In this document: piece after piece, positions 1 to 7,341 of the stretch
How positions within the stretch are numbered: position 1 is the stretch's first letter
Layout: the number at the start of each line of letters is the position of its first letter
Assembly (NCBI GenBank): GCA_016717595.1
Contig: JADKFE010000018.1
Span: forward strand, 62,001 to 126,000
Direction of reading: 5' to 3'
Length of the DNA stretch: 64,000 bases
Source of the DNA: Deltaproteobacteria bacterium
Lineage (GTDB): Bacteria > Myxococcota_A > UBA796 > CAJQPC01
Notes under the pieces: generated by a model
Seen by the model: the letters and a program-made list of their open reading frames with translations, nothing else
Databases searched by the model: none
Told to the model about the DNA's origin: nothing
Program-made: the position numbers and the translations under genes

Positions 1-660
1 TAGGCTCATCGCCGTGCCGTTCGTCGCCGTCCAGCGTAAACCTTTGGGCGCCCAGGCCGCCAGGGCTTGCACCGCCCAGGGCATGTCGTTGGGCGAGTCA
101 AACGAGGTGCGGGTGCCATCAGCGCTCAAGTACGTCGTCATCAGGCTGTGCTGCCAGGCATCAGCCAGGGTGAGCTCCTCTTCGCCGACCTTCACCACCC
201 GCGCGGGGGTGAGCCCGATCTCGGTGAGGTTCTTGAGGCTGAGATCCGTGTGGGGCTCGACGCTCAGCGCTCCGAGGGTGCGCGGAAAGTGCGGCAGGCG
301 CTCGCTGTTGATCTCCTCGACCTGGGCAAAACGCTCAAAGAGGTGCTCGATCGCCGGGCGACCGTTGGTCAACACGAGGCCCTCGCCCCGGGCCAACAAG
401 GCGTGGGTGATCGCCCAAGGATCTTCAGGATCGGCGGCGTACTGATCCACCACCGCGCCGAGCACCTCCAAGGTCTTCTCGACGTCGGGCCCCGCCGGGG
501 CGGGGTAGGGCGTCTTGAGGGCCTGCTTGGGGCCTTCAGGCTCGGGCATGGCTGGGAGCGCGGCGGCGGGCGGCGGGGGTGTCTCTGGCGCCGTCGGGGC
601 CTCGGGCTCCCCGGCGCAGCCGACGGCGAAGGCGAGCAGGGCGAGACCGGCGGGGCTCAT
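1..660 (-). CDS. Partial lipoprotein of unknown function (3' end outside window)
   Basis: The reading frame is open from an ATG at 660 to the window edge, so 220 residues are visible and the C-terminus is missing. The N-terminus is a short signal peptide ending in a lipobox-like AVGC at about residue 14, followed by a Pro/Ala-rich linker to about residue 55. That pattern indicates a lipidated periplasmic or outer-membrane-facing protein. The rest looks like a soluble mixed alpha/beta domain (for example DPWAITHALLARG at about residues 80-92); I do not recognise the family. Its ATG overlaps the TGA of the discoidin/NHL gene upstream (ATGA, 657-660), so the two are probably translationally coupled and may act together at the surface. 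Confidence 0.75.
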   Translation of the reverse strand, partial: MSPAGLALLAFAVGCAGEPEAPTAPETPPPPAAALPAMPEPEGPKQALKTPYPAPAGPDVEKTLEVLGAVVDQYAADPEDPWAITHALLARGEGLVLTNGRPAIEHLFERFAQVEEINSERLPHFPRTLGALSVEPHTDLSLKNLTEIGLTPARVVKVGEEELTLADAWQHSLMTTYLSADGTRTSFDSPNDMPWAVQALAAWAPKGLRWTATNGTAMSL

Positions 661-2531
661 GGGGCCTCAGCGGCCTCGGCAGCCTCGGCGGCGGCGCGCT
701 CGGCCTCTTCAGCCTGGGCGTCGAGGTAGGCCTGCATCGCGTCGAGGCGGATGATGCGGTCGCGGTCGACGCAGTAGAGGATGTCGTCCTGGGCGGCGAT
801 GCGGGGGCGCACCAAGGAGAGATCCGACATCTTCACCTTGTACTCAAGCTTCTTGGGCGTCTTGTACTTAAACGCCCAGCCCTGGTCGGTGACGATCCAG
901 ATGCGGTTGTCCTCGTCGATGGTGATGTCGAGGTCTTCGTAGCCCAGGCCGAGCTGATCCGTGGACCAGATGACGCCGTGGCGGAAGCCGTCGACGTCGT
1001 ACATCACGATGTCGCGGCCAAACGCCAGGTACAGCTTGCCGTTCTTGGCGACCTCCATGGCGTTCGGGGTGCCGTCCTCGATGGGCCAGCGCCCGACCTC
1101 TTGGGCGTCCAGGGTGTAGGCGATCATCTCGTTGCCGAGCACCACATAGAGGCGCTGCTTCTTGGGCACCCAGGCGAGGTAACCTTCGCCGCCGACGCCC
1201 GAGTTGATGGTGTTCGTGTTCTGCACCGTCCAGCCGATCATCGGCCGGCCCTCGGCGTCAAACACCTGCACCCGCTTCGTCGTGTCCAGCACCGCGAAGG
1301 CCTCCCCTTGGTCTTTGCCCATGGGGATGAGCTCGACGTCCAGCGGGTTGATGAACCGCCCGCTCTCGTCGCCGGACGCGGCGCCGGAGACGTACCAGGT
1401 GCGGCCCTCGGTGAACCAGGCGTCGGTGATGTCGGCCTTGTCGCCGCCCCACTGGGCGTCGGCTTTGCCCTCATAGGTGAAGCGCTGCACGCGGTTGTTG
1501 CCGATGTCGGCGACGTAGAGATCCCCGTTGTCGTTGATCTCGATGGGCACAGGCTCACCGAAGGACTGAAGCTGGCCCGGAGACCAGCCCTTCGCGCCCC
1601 AGTTGGGCACGCTGAGATCCGGGCCGCCGATGAGCTCGGAGTAGGCGTAGAAGATCTCGACGATCTCCTCAAGCTCCTCTTGGGCTTTGCCATAGGAGCG
1701 CAACATCGCCATCTCGATGGCGGCGATGCCGTTGGGATCCTTGAGCTTTCGCAGGGCGTCCAGCGCCGTGTCATCCGGGCGAATCGCCGCCGCGCGGAAG
1801 CCGACGTCCACGAGCTGCAGCACCTTGGGCTTCACCCAGTCCGCGCCGTCGGCGGCCTCGTCCATGATGAAGTCCATGGCGTCGCGGTCACCAAACTCGG
1901 CGGCCTTGATCTTGGCGTAGGCGTCCTTGATCGACTGCTCGTGCTTCTCGCTGAGCTTCGTGGCCTCGGGGCCCTCTAGCCACTTGATGTACGCCTCAAG
2001 CTCGGAGCGGCTGCGGCGGAAGTTCACCGCGACTTCAGCCATGTAGAGATCGGCGAAGACGAAGCCCTCGTAGACCTCCAAGACCTCCACCCGCACCTTG
2101 CGGGCCTGAACAGCGGTCTCCAGCACATGATCGTAGCGCTGCATCTGGTCGAGGATGAGCAGCTCGGCCTCGACGGGGCCGCCGGGGCCGCCAGAGAGCG
2201 TGAGCTTCACCTTCTTGGGCCGGGAGTACTCACGGAACGACTTTTTGCCTTCAGAGAGGTTGCCGCCCCAGAGGTTGACCTCTTTGACCTCGATGGTCTG
2301 GCCGAGATCAAGCTCAAGCCAGCTCCCCGCGCCATAGCCCGAGGCCCCTTCAGCCCAGCCTTGGGTGAGCAGGCCGTCCACGGCTTTGTCGGCGGTGTAC
2401 TTCACCTTTGGGTCGTCGGTGTCGGTCTTCACCGAGGACGCCGTGGCTTTGCCGTTCGTGGCGGCCACCGCCGCCGTAGGCAGCGCGAGGAGGGACAAGA
2501 GCACGAGGAGGGCGGGATGGAAGCGGGACAT
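657..2531 (-). CDS. Secreted discoidin-like and NHL-repeat protein
   Basis: 624 residues. The ATG at 2531 is chosen because it opens a clean signal peptide (MSRFHPALLVLLSLLALP, cleavage near AVAA) behind a GGAG ribosome site; a longer frame upstream has no such features. Residues about 24-150 resemble an F5/8 type C (discoidin-like) carbohydrate-binding fold (WLELDLGQTIEVKEVNLWGG). The middle is helical. From about residue 330 there are NHL-type propeller repeats (GDLYVADIGNNRVQRF, IWIVTDQGWAFKYK). The C-terminus is an Ala/Glu-rich helix. The likely role is extracytoplasmic binding of glycan or protein. No catalytic motif is visible. It is followed without a gap by the lipoprotein at 1-660. 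Confidence 0.8.
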   Translation of the reverse strand: MSRFHPALLVLLSLLALPTAAVAATNGKATASSVKTDTDDPKVKYTADKAVDGLLTQGWAEGASGYGAGSWLELDLGQTIEVKEVNLWGGNLSEGKKSFREYSRPKKVKLTLSGGPGGPVEAELLILDQMQRYDHVLETAVQARKVRVEVLEVYEGFVFADLYMAEVAVNFRRSRSELEAYIKWLEGPEATKLSEKHEQSIKDAYAKIKAAEFGDRDAMDFIMDEAADGADWVKPKVLQLVDVGFRAAAIRPDDTALDALRKLKDPNGIAAIEMAMLRSYGKAQEELEEIVEIFYAYSELIGGPDLSVPNWGAKGWSPGQLQSFGEPVPIEINDNGDLYVADIGNNRVQRFTYEGKADAQWGGDKADITDAWFTEGRTWYVSGAASGDESGRFINPLDVELIPMGKDQGEAFAVLDTTKRVQVFDAEGRPMIGWTVQNTNTINSGVGGEGYLAWVPKKQRLYVVLGNEMIAYTLDAQEVGRWPIEDGTPNAMEVAKNGKLYLAFGRDIVMYDVDGFRHGVIWSTDQLGLGYEDLDITIDEDNRIWIVTDQGWAFKYKTPKKLEYKVKMSDLSLVRPRIAAQDDILYCVDRDRIIRLDAMQAYLDAQAEEAERAAAEAAEAAEAP

Positions 2532-2625
2532 CAGGGGTCTCCGGCGAAACGATTCGGCGGCGTAATGTGCCACGTTCCGCGAGCGCGCGCCGTGAGGACC
2601 CCGTAAACCCGGCGGCATTCCCCGC

Positions 2626-3105
2626 TCAGGCCTTGGCCCCCAGCGTGCTGACCTTCGCCGTGAGGCCCGCGAGGTGGGCTTGGCACAGGGCCAAGGTGCG
2701 GTCGGGGCCTGGGCTGTGGGGGCCCGGAGACACCAAGTCCAGACGCGGGCGCTCCAAGAGGCTCAAGAACACCGCCGCGATGAGATCACAGGTGACCTCG
2801 ATCATAGACTGTAGATGTTCTAGGTCGACGGCCTCACCCTCGGCGTCCAGGCGGCTGAACAGACGCTCGCGGAGCGCGGTGCGGGCCTCGAAGCCGTCGA
2901 AGTAGCCCACCAAGGTGATTGGGTGGTTGAGAGCGTCGTAGAGACCCTTCCGGGTGAGCTTGAGCTCGTCGCGGCGCAGGGCGTCTAAGGCGCGGCGGCC
3001 GGCAGAGTTGGGCTCATCCTCAAGCACCGTGCGACCCGCGCCCGCGAGGCGGCCAAGGGCCTCTAGACACTCTCGAATCGCGGCGCGCCAGCGGGAGTCA
3101 GGCAT
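2626..3105 (-). CDS. Hypothetical helical protein
   Basis: 159 residues, ATG at 3105 preceded by a GGAGAGAG ribosome site. The protein is largely alpha-helical with many Leu, Arg and Ala residues and no signal peptide, membrane segment or recognised motif. The sequence LYDALNHPITLVGYFDGFEAR near residues 55-75 is the least compositionally biased part and the best seed for a search. It stands alone between the discoidin/NHL gene (same strand, 95 bp away) and an intergenic region. I cannot assign a function. Confidence 0.6.
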   Translation of the reverse strand: MPDSRWRAAIRECLEALGRLAGAGRTVLEDEPNSAGRRALDALRRDELKLTRKGLYDALNHPITLVGYFDGFEARTALRERLFSRLDAEGEAVDLEHLQSMIEVTCDLIAAVFLSLLERPRLDLVSPGPHSPGPDRTLALCQAHLAGLTAKVSTLGAKA

Positions 3106-3290
3106 CGTGTTCTCTCTCCGGGCTCACATAAGCCATCCTGAGCCCGAGCGTGCGGCGGAGGCCCGATGTGAAGGCCCCTCACACCCGCCATGATTGTGTG
3201 TATCTTGTGAAGAGCTGGAGCAGGACAAGAAGCGGCCGCGGACCTCACGGAAAAAATCTCGACGCCCGGTCAGGTTTTGGTCCATGAGGG

Positions 3291-3313
3291 GTTCAGATGT
3301 TCAGTATGTTCAG
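3291..3313 (+). promoter_or_regulatory. Three direct repeats of GTTCAG
   Basis: GTTCAG occurs at 3291-3296, 3299-3304 and 3308-3313, with repeat periods of 8 and 9 bp. The set ends 27 bp before the start of the LexA-like-fold gene. GTTCAG is the right half of the LexA box described for Myxococcus xanthus, as I recall it, but the left half is not visible. It is an operator candidate only. Confidence 0.35.
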
Positions 3314-3339
3314 GGTGTCCTCCACTGAGGAGTTCCCCG

Positions 3340-4173
3340 ATGCTCCCGAACGCCACCGAGCTTCCCCGTCAGCCCCACGTCGAGATCCCCCGCTTCGCCC
3401 AGGCGGGGGCCGAGCTCCAGCATCGTTGGGGCGCCCGCGCCTTCCAGGTGATCGGCGGCGGCCCCATCAGCGGTTTGGATCTCCGCGTCGGCGATCTCCT
3501 GCTGTTGGCCCCCGACTGGGTTGACGGCGATCTGGTGATGCTCTCGCCGCGCCGGTTTGGCCGCCCGATGTTGGCCCGCATGAGCCGCAAAGGCCCCGTC
3601 GCCGAGCCCTCGGGCATCGTCGCCAGCCACGAGCGCTGGTCGGTCACGGGCCGCGTCGCCTTGTGGGTGCGCCCCGAGCCCCAAGGCAGCTCTCGCCTCG
3701 TTCACCTGCCCGAGCGCCCCCAAGAGGAGCTCCCCCTGGCCGCTGAGCCCGCCCGCGTGGCCCCCGCCGCCAGCCCCGCCCTCTTGTTGGCCTTTGAGGC
3801 CGACGCCGCCCCGGGCGTCTCTAAGCTCCTCGCCCGTCGCCTCCCTGGCGTGCGCGCCTTAGACGCCCGTCGGTTCCTCGTCACCGGCCTGCCCGCGCTG
3901 AGCACGGCGCCGATGGCCCTCGCCGAGTCCCTCTCCGCCGAGCTCTGGGGCCGCTTCCGCCTCTCGGCCCGGGTGCTCGTGGCCCCCAGCGCGGAGGTCG
4001 CCGCGCGCCTCATTCAGCGCCTCCCCCACGGCGCCATCGGCGCGTTGGACGGTGAGATTGACCTCGGCGAGCCCACCCGCGCGGCTCGGCCCGAGCGTGT
4101 GATCGAGGCCAGCCCCGCCCGCGCCGAGGCCCCCCGGGTGTCGAGCCCCCAGCTCGGCCTGTGGAGCGCCTGA
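3340..4173 (+). CDS. Protein with LexA/S24-like fold and unknown C-terminal domain
   Basis: 277 residues from an ATG at 3340, preceded at good spacing by TGAGGAG (3326-3332). Residues about 34-113 have the look of a LexA/UmuD-type (S24) fold: ISGLDLRVGDLLLL, then DGDLVMLSPRR, then a closing WSVTGRVALWVRP. There is no N-terminal helix-turn-helix. I cannot place a confident catalytic Ser/Lys pair, so it may be a non-proteolytic member. Residues about 155-260 form a second alpha/beta domain (PGVSKLLARRLPG; RVLVAPSAEVAARLI) that I do not recognise. The GTTCAG repeats just upstream would fit damage-linked or self-regulation. The family call is tentative. Confidence 0.5.
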   Translation: MLPNATELPRQPHVEIPRFAQAGAELQHRWGARAFQVIGGGPISGLDLRVGDLLLLAPDWVDGDLVMLSPRRFGRPMLARMSRKGPVAEPSGIVASHERWSVTGRVALWVRPEPQGSSRLVHLPERPQEELPLAAEPARVAPAASPALLLAFEADAAPGVSKLLARRLPGVRALDARRFLVTGLPALSTAPMALAESLSAELWGRFRLSARVLVAPSAEVAARLIQRLPHGAIGALDGEIDLGEPTRAARPERVIEASPARAEAPRVSSPQLGLWSA

Positions 4174-4188
4174 GCGGCCCCGGCGCGC

Positions 4189-4207
4189 GCCTTGGGTTAG
4201 CCAAGGC
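4189..4207 (+). promoter_or_regulatory. Hairpin covering the ribosome site of the btpA-like gene
   Basis: GCCTTGG (4189-4195) and CCAAGGC (4201-4207) form a perfect 7-bp stem with a 5-nt loop, ending 2 nt before the ATG at 4210. The only Shine-Dalgarno-like bases (AAGG, 4203-4206) lie inside the stem. The hairpin could act as a weak terminator of the upstream gene or hide the ribosome site. Confidence 0.4.
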
Positions 4208-4209
4208 CC

Positions 4210-5016
4210 ATGCGCGCCTTCGCTGAGCTGCTCACCGTCCATTACCCCGTCCTCGGGGTGCTCCATCTCCCGCCCTTGCCCGGCTCGCCCAGGCCCTCTC
4301 CCGGCCTTGAGGCGATCCTTCAAGGCGCGTTGCGTGACGCCGAGGCCCTCGCTGAAGGCGGCGCAGACGGCGTCATCGTCGAGAACCTCGGCGACGCCCC
4401 GTTCTCTGGTGACGTCGTTGAGCCCCACGTCACGGCGTGTCTGGCGGTGGTGGCCCGGGAGGTGCGGCGGCGGTTTGGTGAGCGCCTCGTCGTGGGCGTG
4501 AACGCCCTGCGCAACGACGCCTTGGCCGCCCTGGGCGCCTGCGCCGCGGCCGAGGCCGGGTTTATCCGGGTGAACGTGCTGGTCGGGGCGATGGTCACCG
4601 ATCAGGGGCTGCTGCAGGGCCGCGCCCGGGACGTGCTGCTCTACCGTCAGCGGGTTTGCCCCCAGGCCGGCGTGCTGGCCGACGTGCTCGTCAAACACGC
4701 CAGCCCCTTGGGCACCCCGGATCTGGTGCAGACCGCCCGCGACACCTTCCTTCGCGCCGGGGCCGACGTGCTCATCTTGAGCGGCAGCGGCACGGGCCAA
4801 CCTACGGATCCCGCTCGTCTACGCGCGGTGCGGGAGGGGGTGCCCGAGGCGCCGCTATGGATCGGCAGCGGCGTGAGCCTCAACACCGCGGCGACGCTGC
4901 GGGGGGTGAGCACCGGGGCCATCGTGGGCACGGCGCTACACGAAGACGGCGCTCTGAGCGCCCCTTTGAGCCGGTCGCGTGTCGAGAGAATGGTCGGCGT
5001 GCTCAAAGATCGGTGA
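4210..5016 (+). CDS. BtpA/SgcQ family TIM-barrel protein
   Basis: 268 residues, the usual length for the family. Family-typical segments are GVLHLPPLPGSP near the N-terminus, DGVIVENLGDAPF at about residues 53-65, VVGVNALRNDA at about residues 96-106, and GADVLILSGSGTGQPTD toward the C-terminal phosphate-binding part of the barrel. BtpA was named for stabilising photosystem I in cyanobacteria, but most members occur in non-photosynthetic bacteria and their reaction is unknown. No photosynthesis gene is nearby, so the photosystem role should not be transferred. It follows the LexA-like gene by 36 bp and may be cotranscribed with it, subject to the hairpin at 4189-4207. Confidence 0.85.
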   Translation: MRAFAELLTVHYPVLGVLHLPPLPGSPRPSPGLEAILQGALRDAEALAEGGADGVIVENLGDAPFSGDVVEPHVTACLAVVAREVRRRFGERLVVGVNALRNDALAALGACAAAEAGFIRVNVLVGAMVTDQGLLQGRARDVLLYRQRVCPQAGVLADVLVKHASPLGTPDLVQTARDTFLRAGADVLILSGSGTGQPTDPARLRAVREGVPEAPLWIGSGVSLNTAATLRGVSTGAIVGTALHEDGALSAPLSRSRVERMVGVLKDR

Positions 5017-5142
5017 TCCATCGCCGCCGGTGGCGCGTCTGTCCGCGTGAGCTGCCGCGCTGAGCCATCCTCATGGCCTGTTCGCCGACACAACCTGGGA
5101 TTCGTGAAGGGCCTCGCCCTTCGCGCTGGAGGACTCTGTCTC

Positions 5143-7266
5143 ATGCGTACCCGTTCCTTCTTGTTGGCCGTCTCCGCCCCGATCTTTCTGGCCCTCACCG
5201 CGGGCTGCGACAAGGATGAGCCCGTCGTAGACGACGACGGCGACGGCTACACCACCCTGCTCGACTGTGACGATCAGAACTTCGACGTGAACCCCGGCGC
5301 GACGGAGCTTGTTGGCGACGGCCTCGACAACAACTGCGACGGCTTCATCGACGCCATCGATGGCGACGGGGACGGCTGGTTAGGCGTCGGGCCGGGCGAG
5401 CTGGACTGTGACGACACGAACGCCGACATCTACCCCGAGGCCCCCGAGCTGTGTGACGGCCTCGACAACGACTGTGACGGCAGCGTCGATGATGGGGTAG
5501 ACCTGCCGCTCTACTACGCCGACGCCGACCGCGACGGCTTCGGCGACCCCGCCACAAGCGTCGAGACCTGCACGCCCCCCGAGGGCTACCTCGCGGACGA
5601 CACCGACTGCGACGACACCAACCCCGCCGTGCGCCCCAGCGCCGCGGAGCTGTGTGACGAGCTCGACAACGACTGCAACGGCGAGATCGACGACGGCGCC
5701 CTAGACGCCAGCGTCTACTACCTCGACAACGACGCCGACAGCTTCGGCGACATCAACCAGCTCATCGAGACCTGCGCGCCGCCCCCGGGCTACACCGACG
5801 TCGCTGAAGACTGCGACGATGAGCGCGCCGACGTCTTCCCCGGCGCCTTGGAGCTGTGCAACAACGACCTCGACGACGACTGTGACGGCGTGCTCGACGG
5901 CTGCTTCCAGGATCTCTCAAACGCCTGGTTACGCCTGGACGGCCCCACGTCCTACGGCTCGGCGGGCATGGCCTGGTCTGTGGCGGGTGACGCCGACGGC
6001 GACGGCCTGGAGGACCTCTGGGTCTCCGCCCCCTATGAGGACAGCGCCGGGACCGACGCTGGCGCGGTGTGGCTCGTCCGGGGGCCCTTCGCTGAAGGCG
6101 ACCGCACCATCGGCGAGGACGGCATCGGCTTCACCGGCAACGCCGATGAGCAGCTTGGCCGCATGTTGACCGGCGACGTCGATCTCAACGGGGATGGCCT
6201 GCCCGACGTGATGTTCTCCGCGCCGCGCATCAAGTCCACGGCCGGCGCGAACGCCGTCGGCGCGGTCTATGTGCAGTTCGGGCCCTTCGCCGGGCAGACG
6301 TCGATGCCCACCGGCGCCGACCTGGTCATCTACGGTGACGCCGCCTGGGGCCGCCTGGGCCTCGGCGCGTTCGTGGCCGATGACGTGAGCGGCGACGGTG
6401 AGCCCGATCTGCTGCTCGGCGCCACCTACCGCGGCCCCAGCGACCGCAAAGAGTCGGGCACGATCTACGTGATGAACGGCCCCTTCACCCCCGACAGCCG
6501 CGACGTCACCGAGGCCGAGCTCGTGATCCGGGGCGGTCAGGCCTATGACCACCTCGGCGATCGCCTCACCTTGGGCGACCTCGACGCCGACGGCGTGCAG
6601 GACATCATCATCGGCCTGGATGAGCACGACGCCGTGGCCTCGGACGCGGGCGCGATCTACCTCGTCTACGGTGGGCAGTCCGGCGAGGTGGATCTCGCCA
6701 CCGACGCCTTACGCCTCGACGGCGCGGCGTCTGGCGACAACTTCGGGCGCACGGTGGCCTTGGCCGGTGACCTCGACGGCGACGGCGTGAGCGAGCTCAT
6801 CGTCGGCGCGCCGGGCTACGACGACGCCACCGCTGGCGCGGACGCTGGCGCGGTCTACGTGCTCAGCGGCGCGTCCGTGGCGGCCGGGGCCGATCTCGCC
6901 ACGTCCACCCTGGCGCTCATCGTCGGCTCGGCGAAGAGCGGCGGCTTGGGCGGCGCCGTCGCCGGGGGCACGGATCTCGACGGTGACGGCCTCGGCGAGC
7001 TGTTTCTGGGCGCGTCGAACGCTGGCGCCCAAGGCGAAGGGGAGGCGTACATCGTCCGCGGCTCCACCCGTGGGGTGGCCTCGGCGAACGACGCCTTGGC
7101 GATCTTCTTGGGCGAAGAGATCGCGGACAGCGCTGGCGGCACGATCGACTTCTTGCCTGACCTCAACGGCGGCGCCGGGAGCTGGCTCGGCATCTCGGCG
7201 ACGTCTACGGACGGCGTCGCCGCCGACGCCGGCGCGCTCTACCTCCTCGACGGCTTGACCGAGTAG
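5143..7266 (+). CDS. Lipoprotein with MopE-type repeats and 7-blade FG-GAP propeller
   Basis: 707 residues from the ATG at 5143, with GGAGG about 10 nt upstream and a signal peptide ending in the lipobox LTAGC. Residues about 25-235 hold four Cys/Asp-rich units of the form DCDD...CDGLDNDCDG (MopE-type putative metal-binding motif). The rest contains about seven FG-GAP/integrin-like repeats (GDADGDGLEDLWVSAP, GDLDGDGVSELIVGAP), consistent with a complete calcium-binding beta-propeller; the last blade has lost the DxDGDG loop. The likely role is an extracellular metal- or ligand-binding lipoprotein. Paralogous architectures occur at 58129 and 60199. Confidence 0.85.
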   Translation: MRTRSFLLAVSAPIFLALTAGCDKDEPVVDDDGDGYTTLLDCDDQNFDVNPGATELVGDGLDNNCDGFIDAIDGDGDGWLGVGPGELDCDDTNADIYPEAPELCDGLDNDCDGSVDDGVDLPLYYADADRDGFGDPATSVETCTPPEGYLADDTDCDDTNPAVRPSAAELCDELDNDCNGEIDDGALDASVYYLDNDADSFGDINQLIETCAPPPGYTDVAEDCDDERADVFPGALELCNNDLDDDCDGVLDGCFQDLSNAWLRLDGPTSYGSAGMAWSVAGDADGDGLEDLWVSAPYEDSAGTDAGAVWLVRGPFAEGDRTIGEDGIGFTGNADEQLGRMLTGDVDLNGDGLPDVMFSAPRIKSTAGANAVGAVYVQFGPFAGQTSMPTGADLVIYGDAAWGRLGLGAFVADDVSGDGEPDLLLGATYRGPSDRKESGTIYVMNGPFTPDSRDVTEAELVIRGGQAYDHLGDRLTLGDLDADGVQDIIIGLDEHDAVASDAGAIYLVYGGQSGEVDLATDALRLDGAASGDNFGRTVALAGDLDGDGVSELIVGAPGYDDATAGADAGAVYVLSGASVAAGADLATSTLALIVGSAKSGGLGGAVAGGTDLDGDGLGELFLGASNAGAQGEGEAYIVRGSTRGVASANDALAIFLGEEIADSAGGTIDFLPDLNGGAGSWLGISATSTDGVAADAGALYLLDGLTE

Positions 7267-7341
7267 GACGGCGCCTCGGCGACATGAACCTGGCGCGGGG
7301 TAGGTTATCCTTTGGGGTCCCTGCTCCGCGTCGAGGTGTCT

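Noticed and set aside
579..1979. Long plus-strand open frame of about 460 codons
   Set aside because: It is antisense to the discoidin/NHL gene, which has a signal peptide, a ribosome site and recognisable domains. The plus-strand product is low-complexity Val/Leu/Gly/Asp sequence.
4210..5016. Photosystem I assembly role for the BtpA-like protein
   Set aside because: No photosynthesis genes are present and most BtpA/SgcQ family members occur in non-phototrophs. Only the family name is kept.
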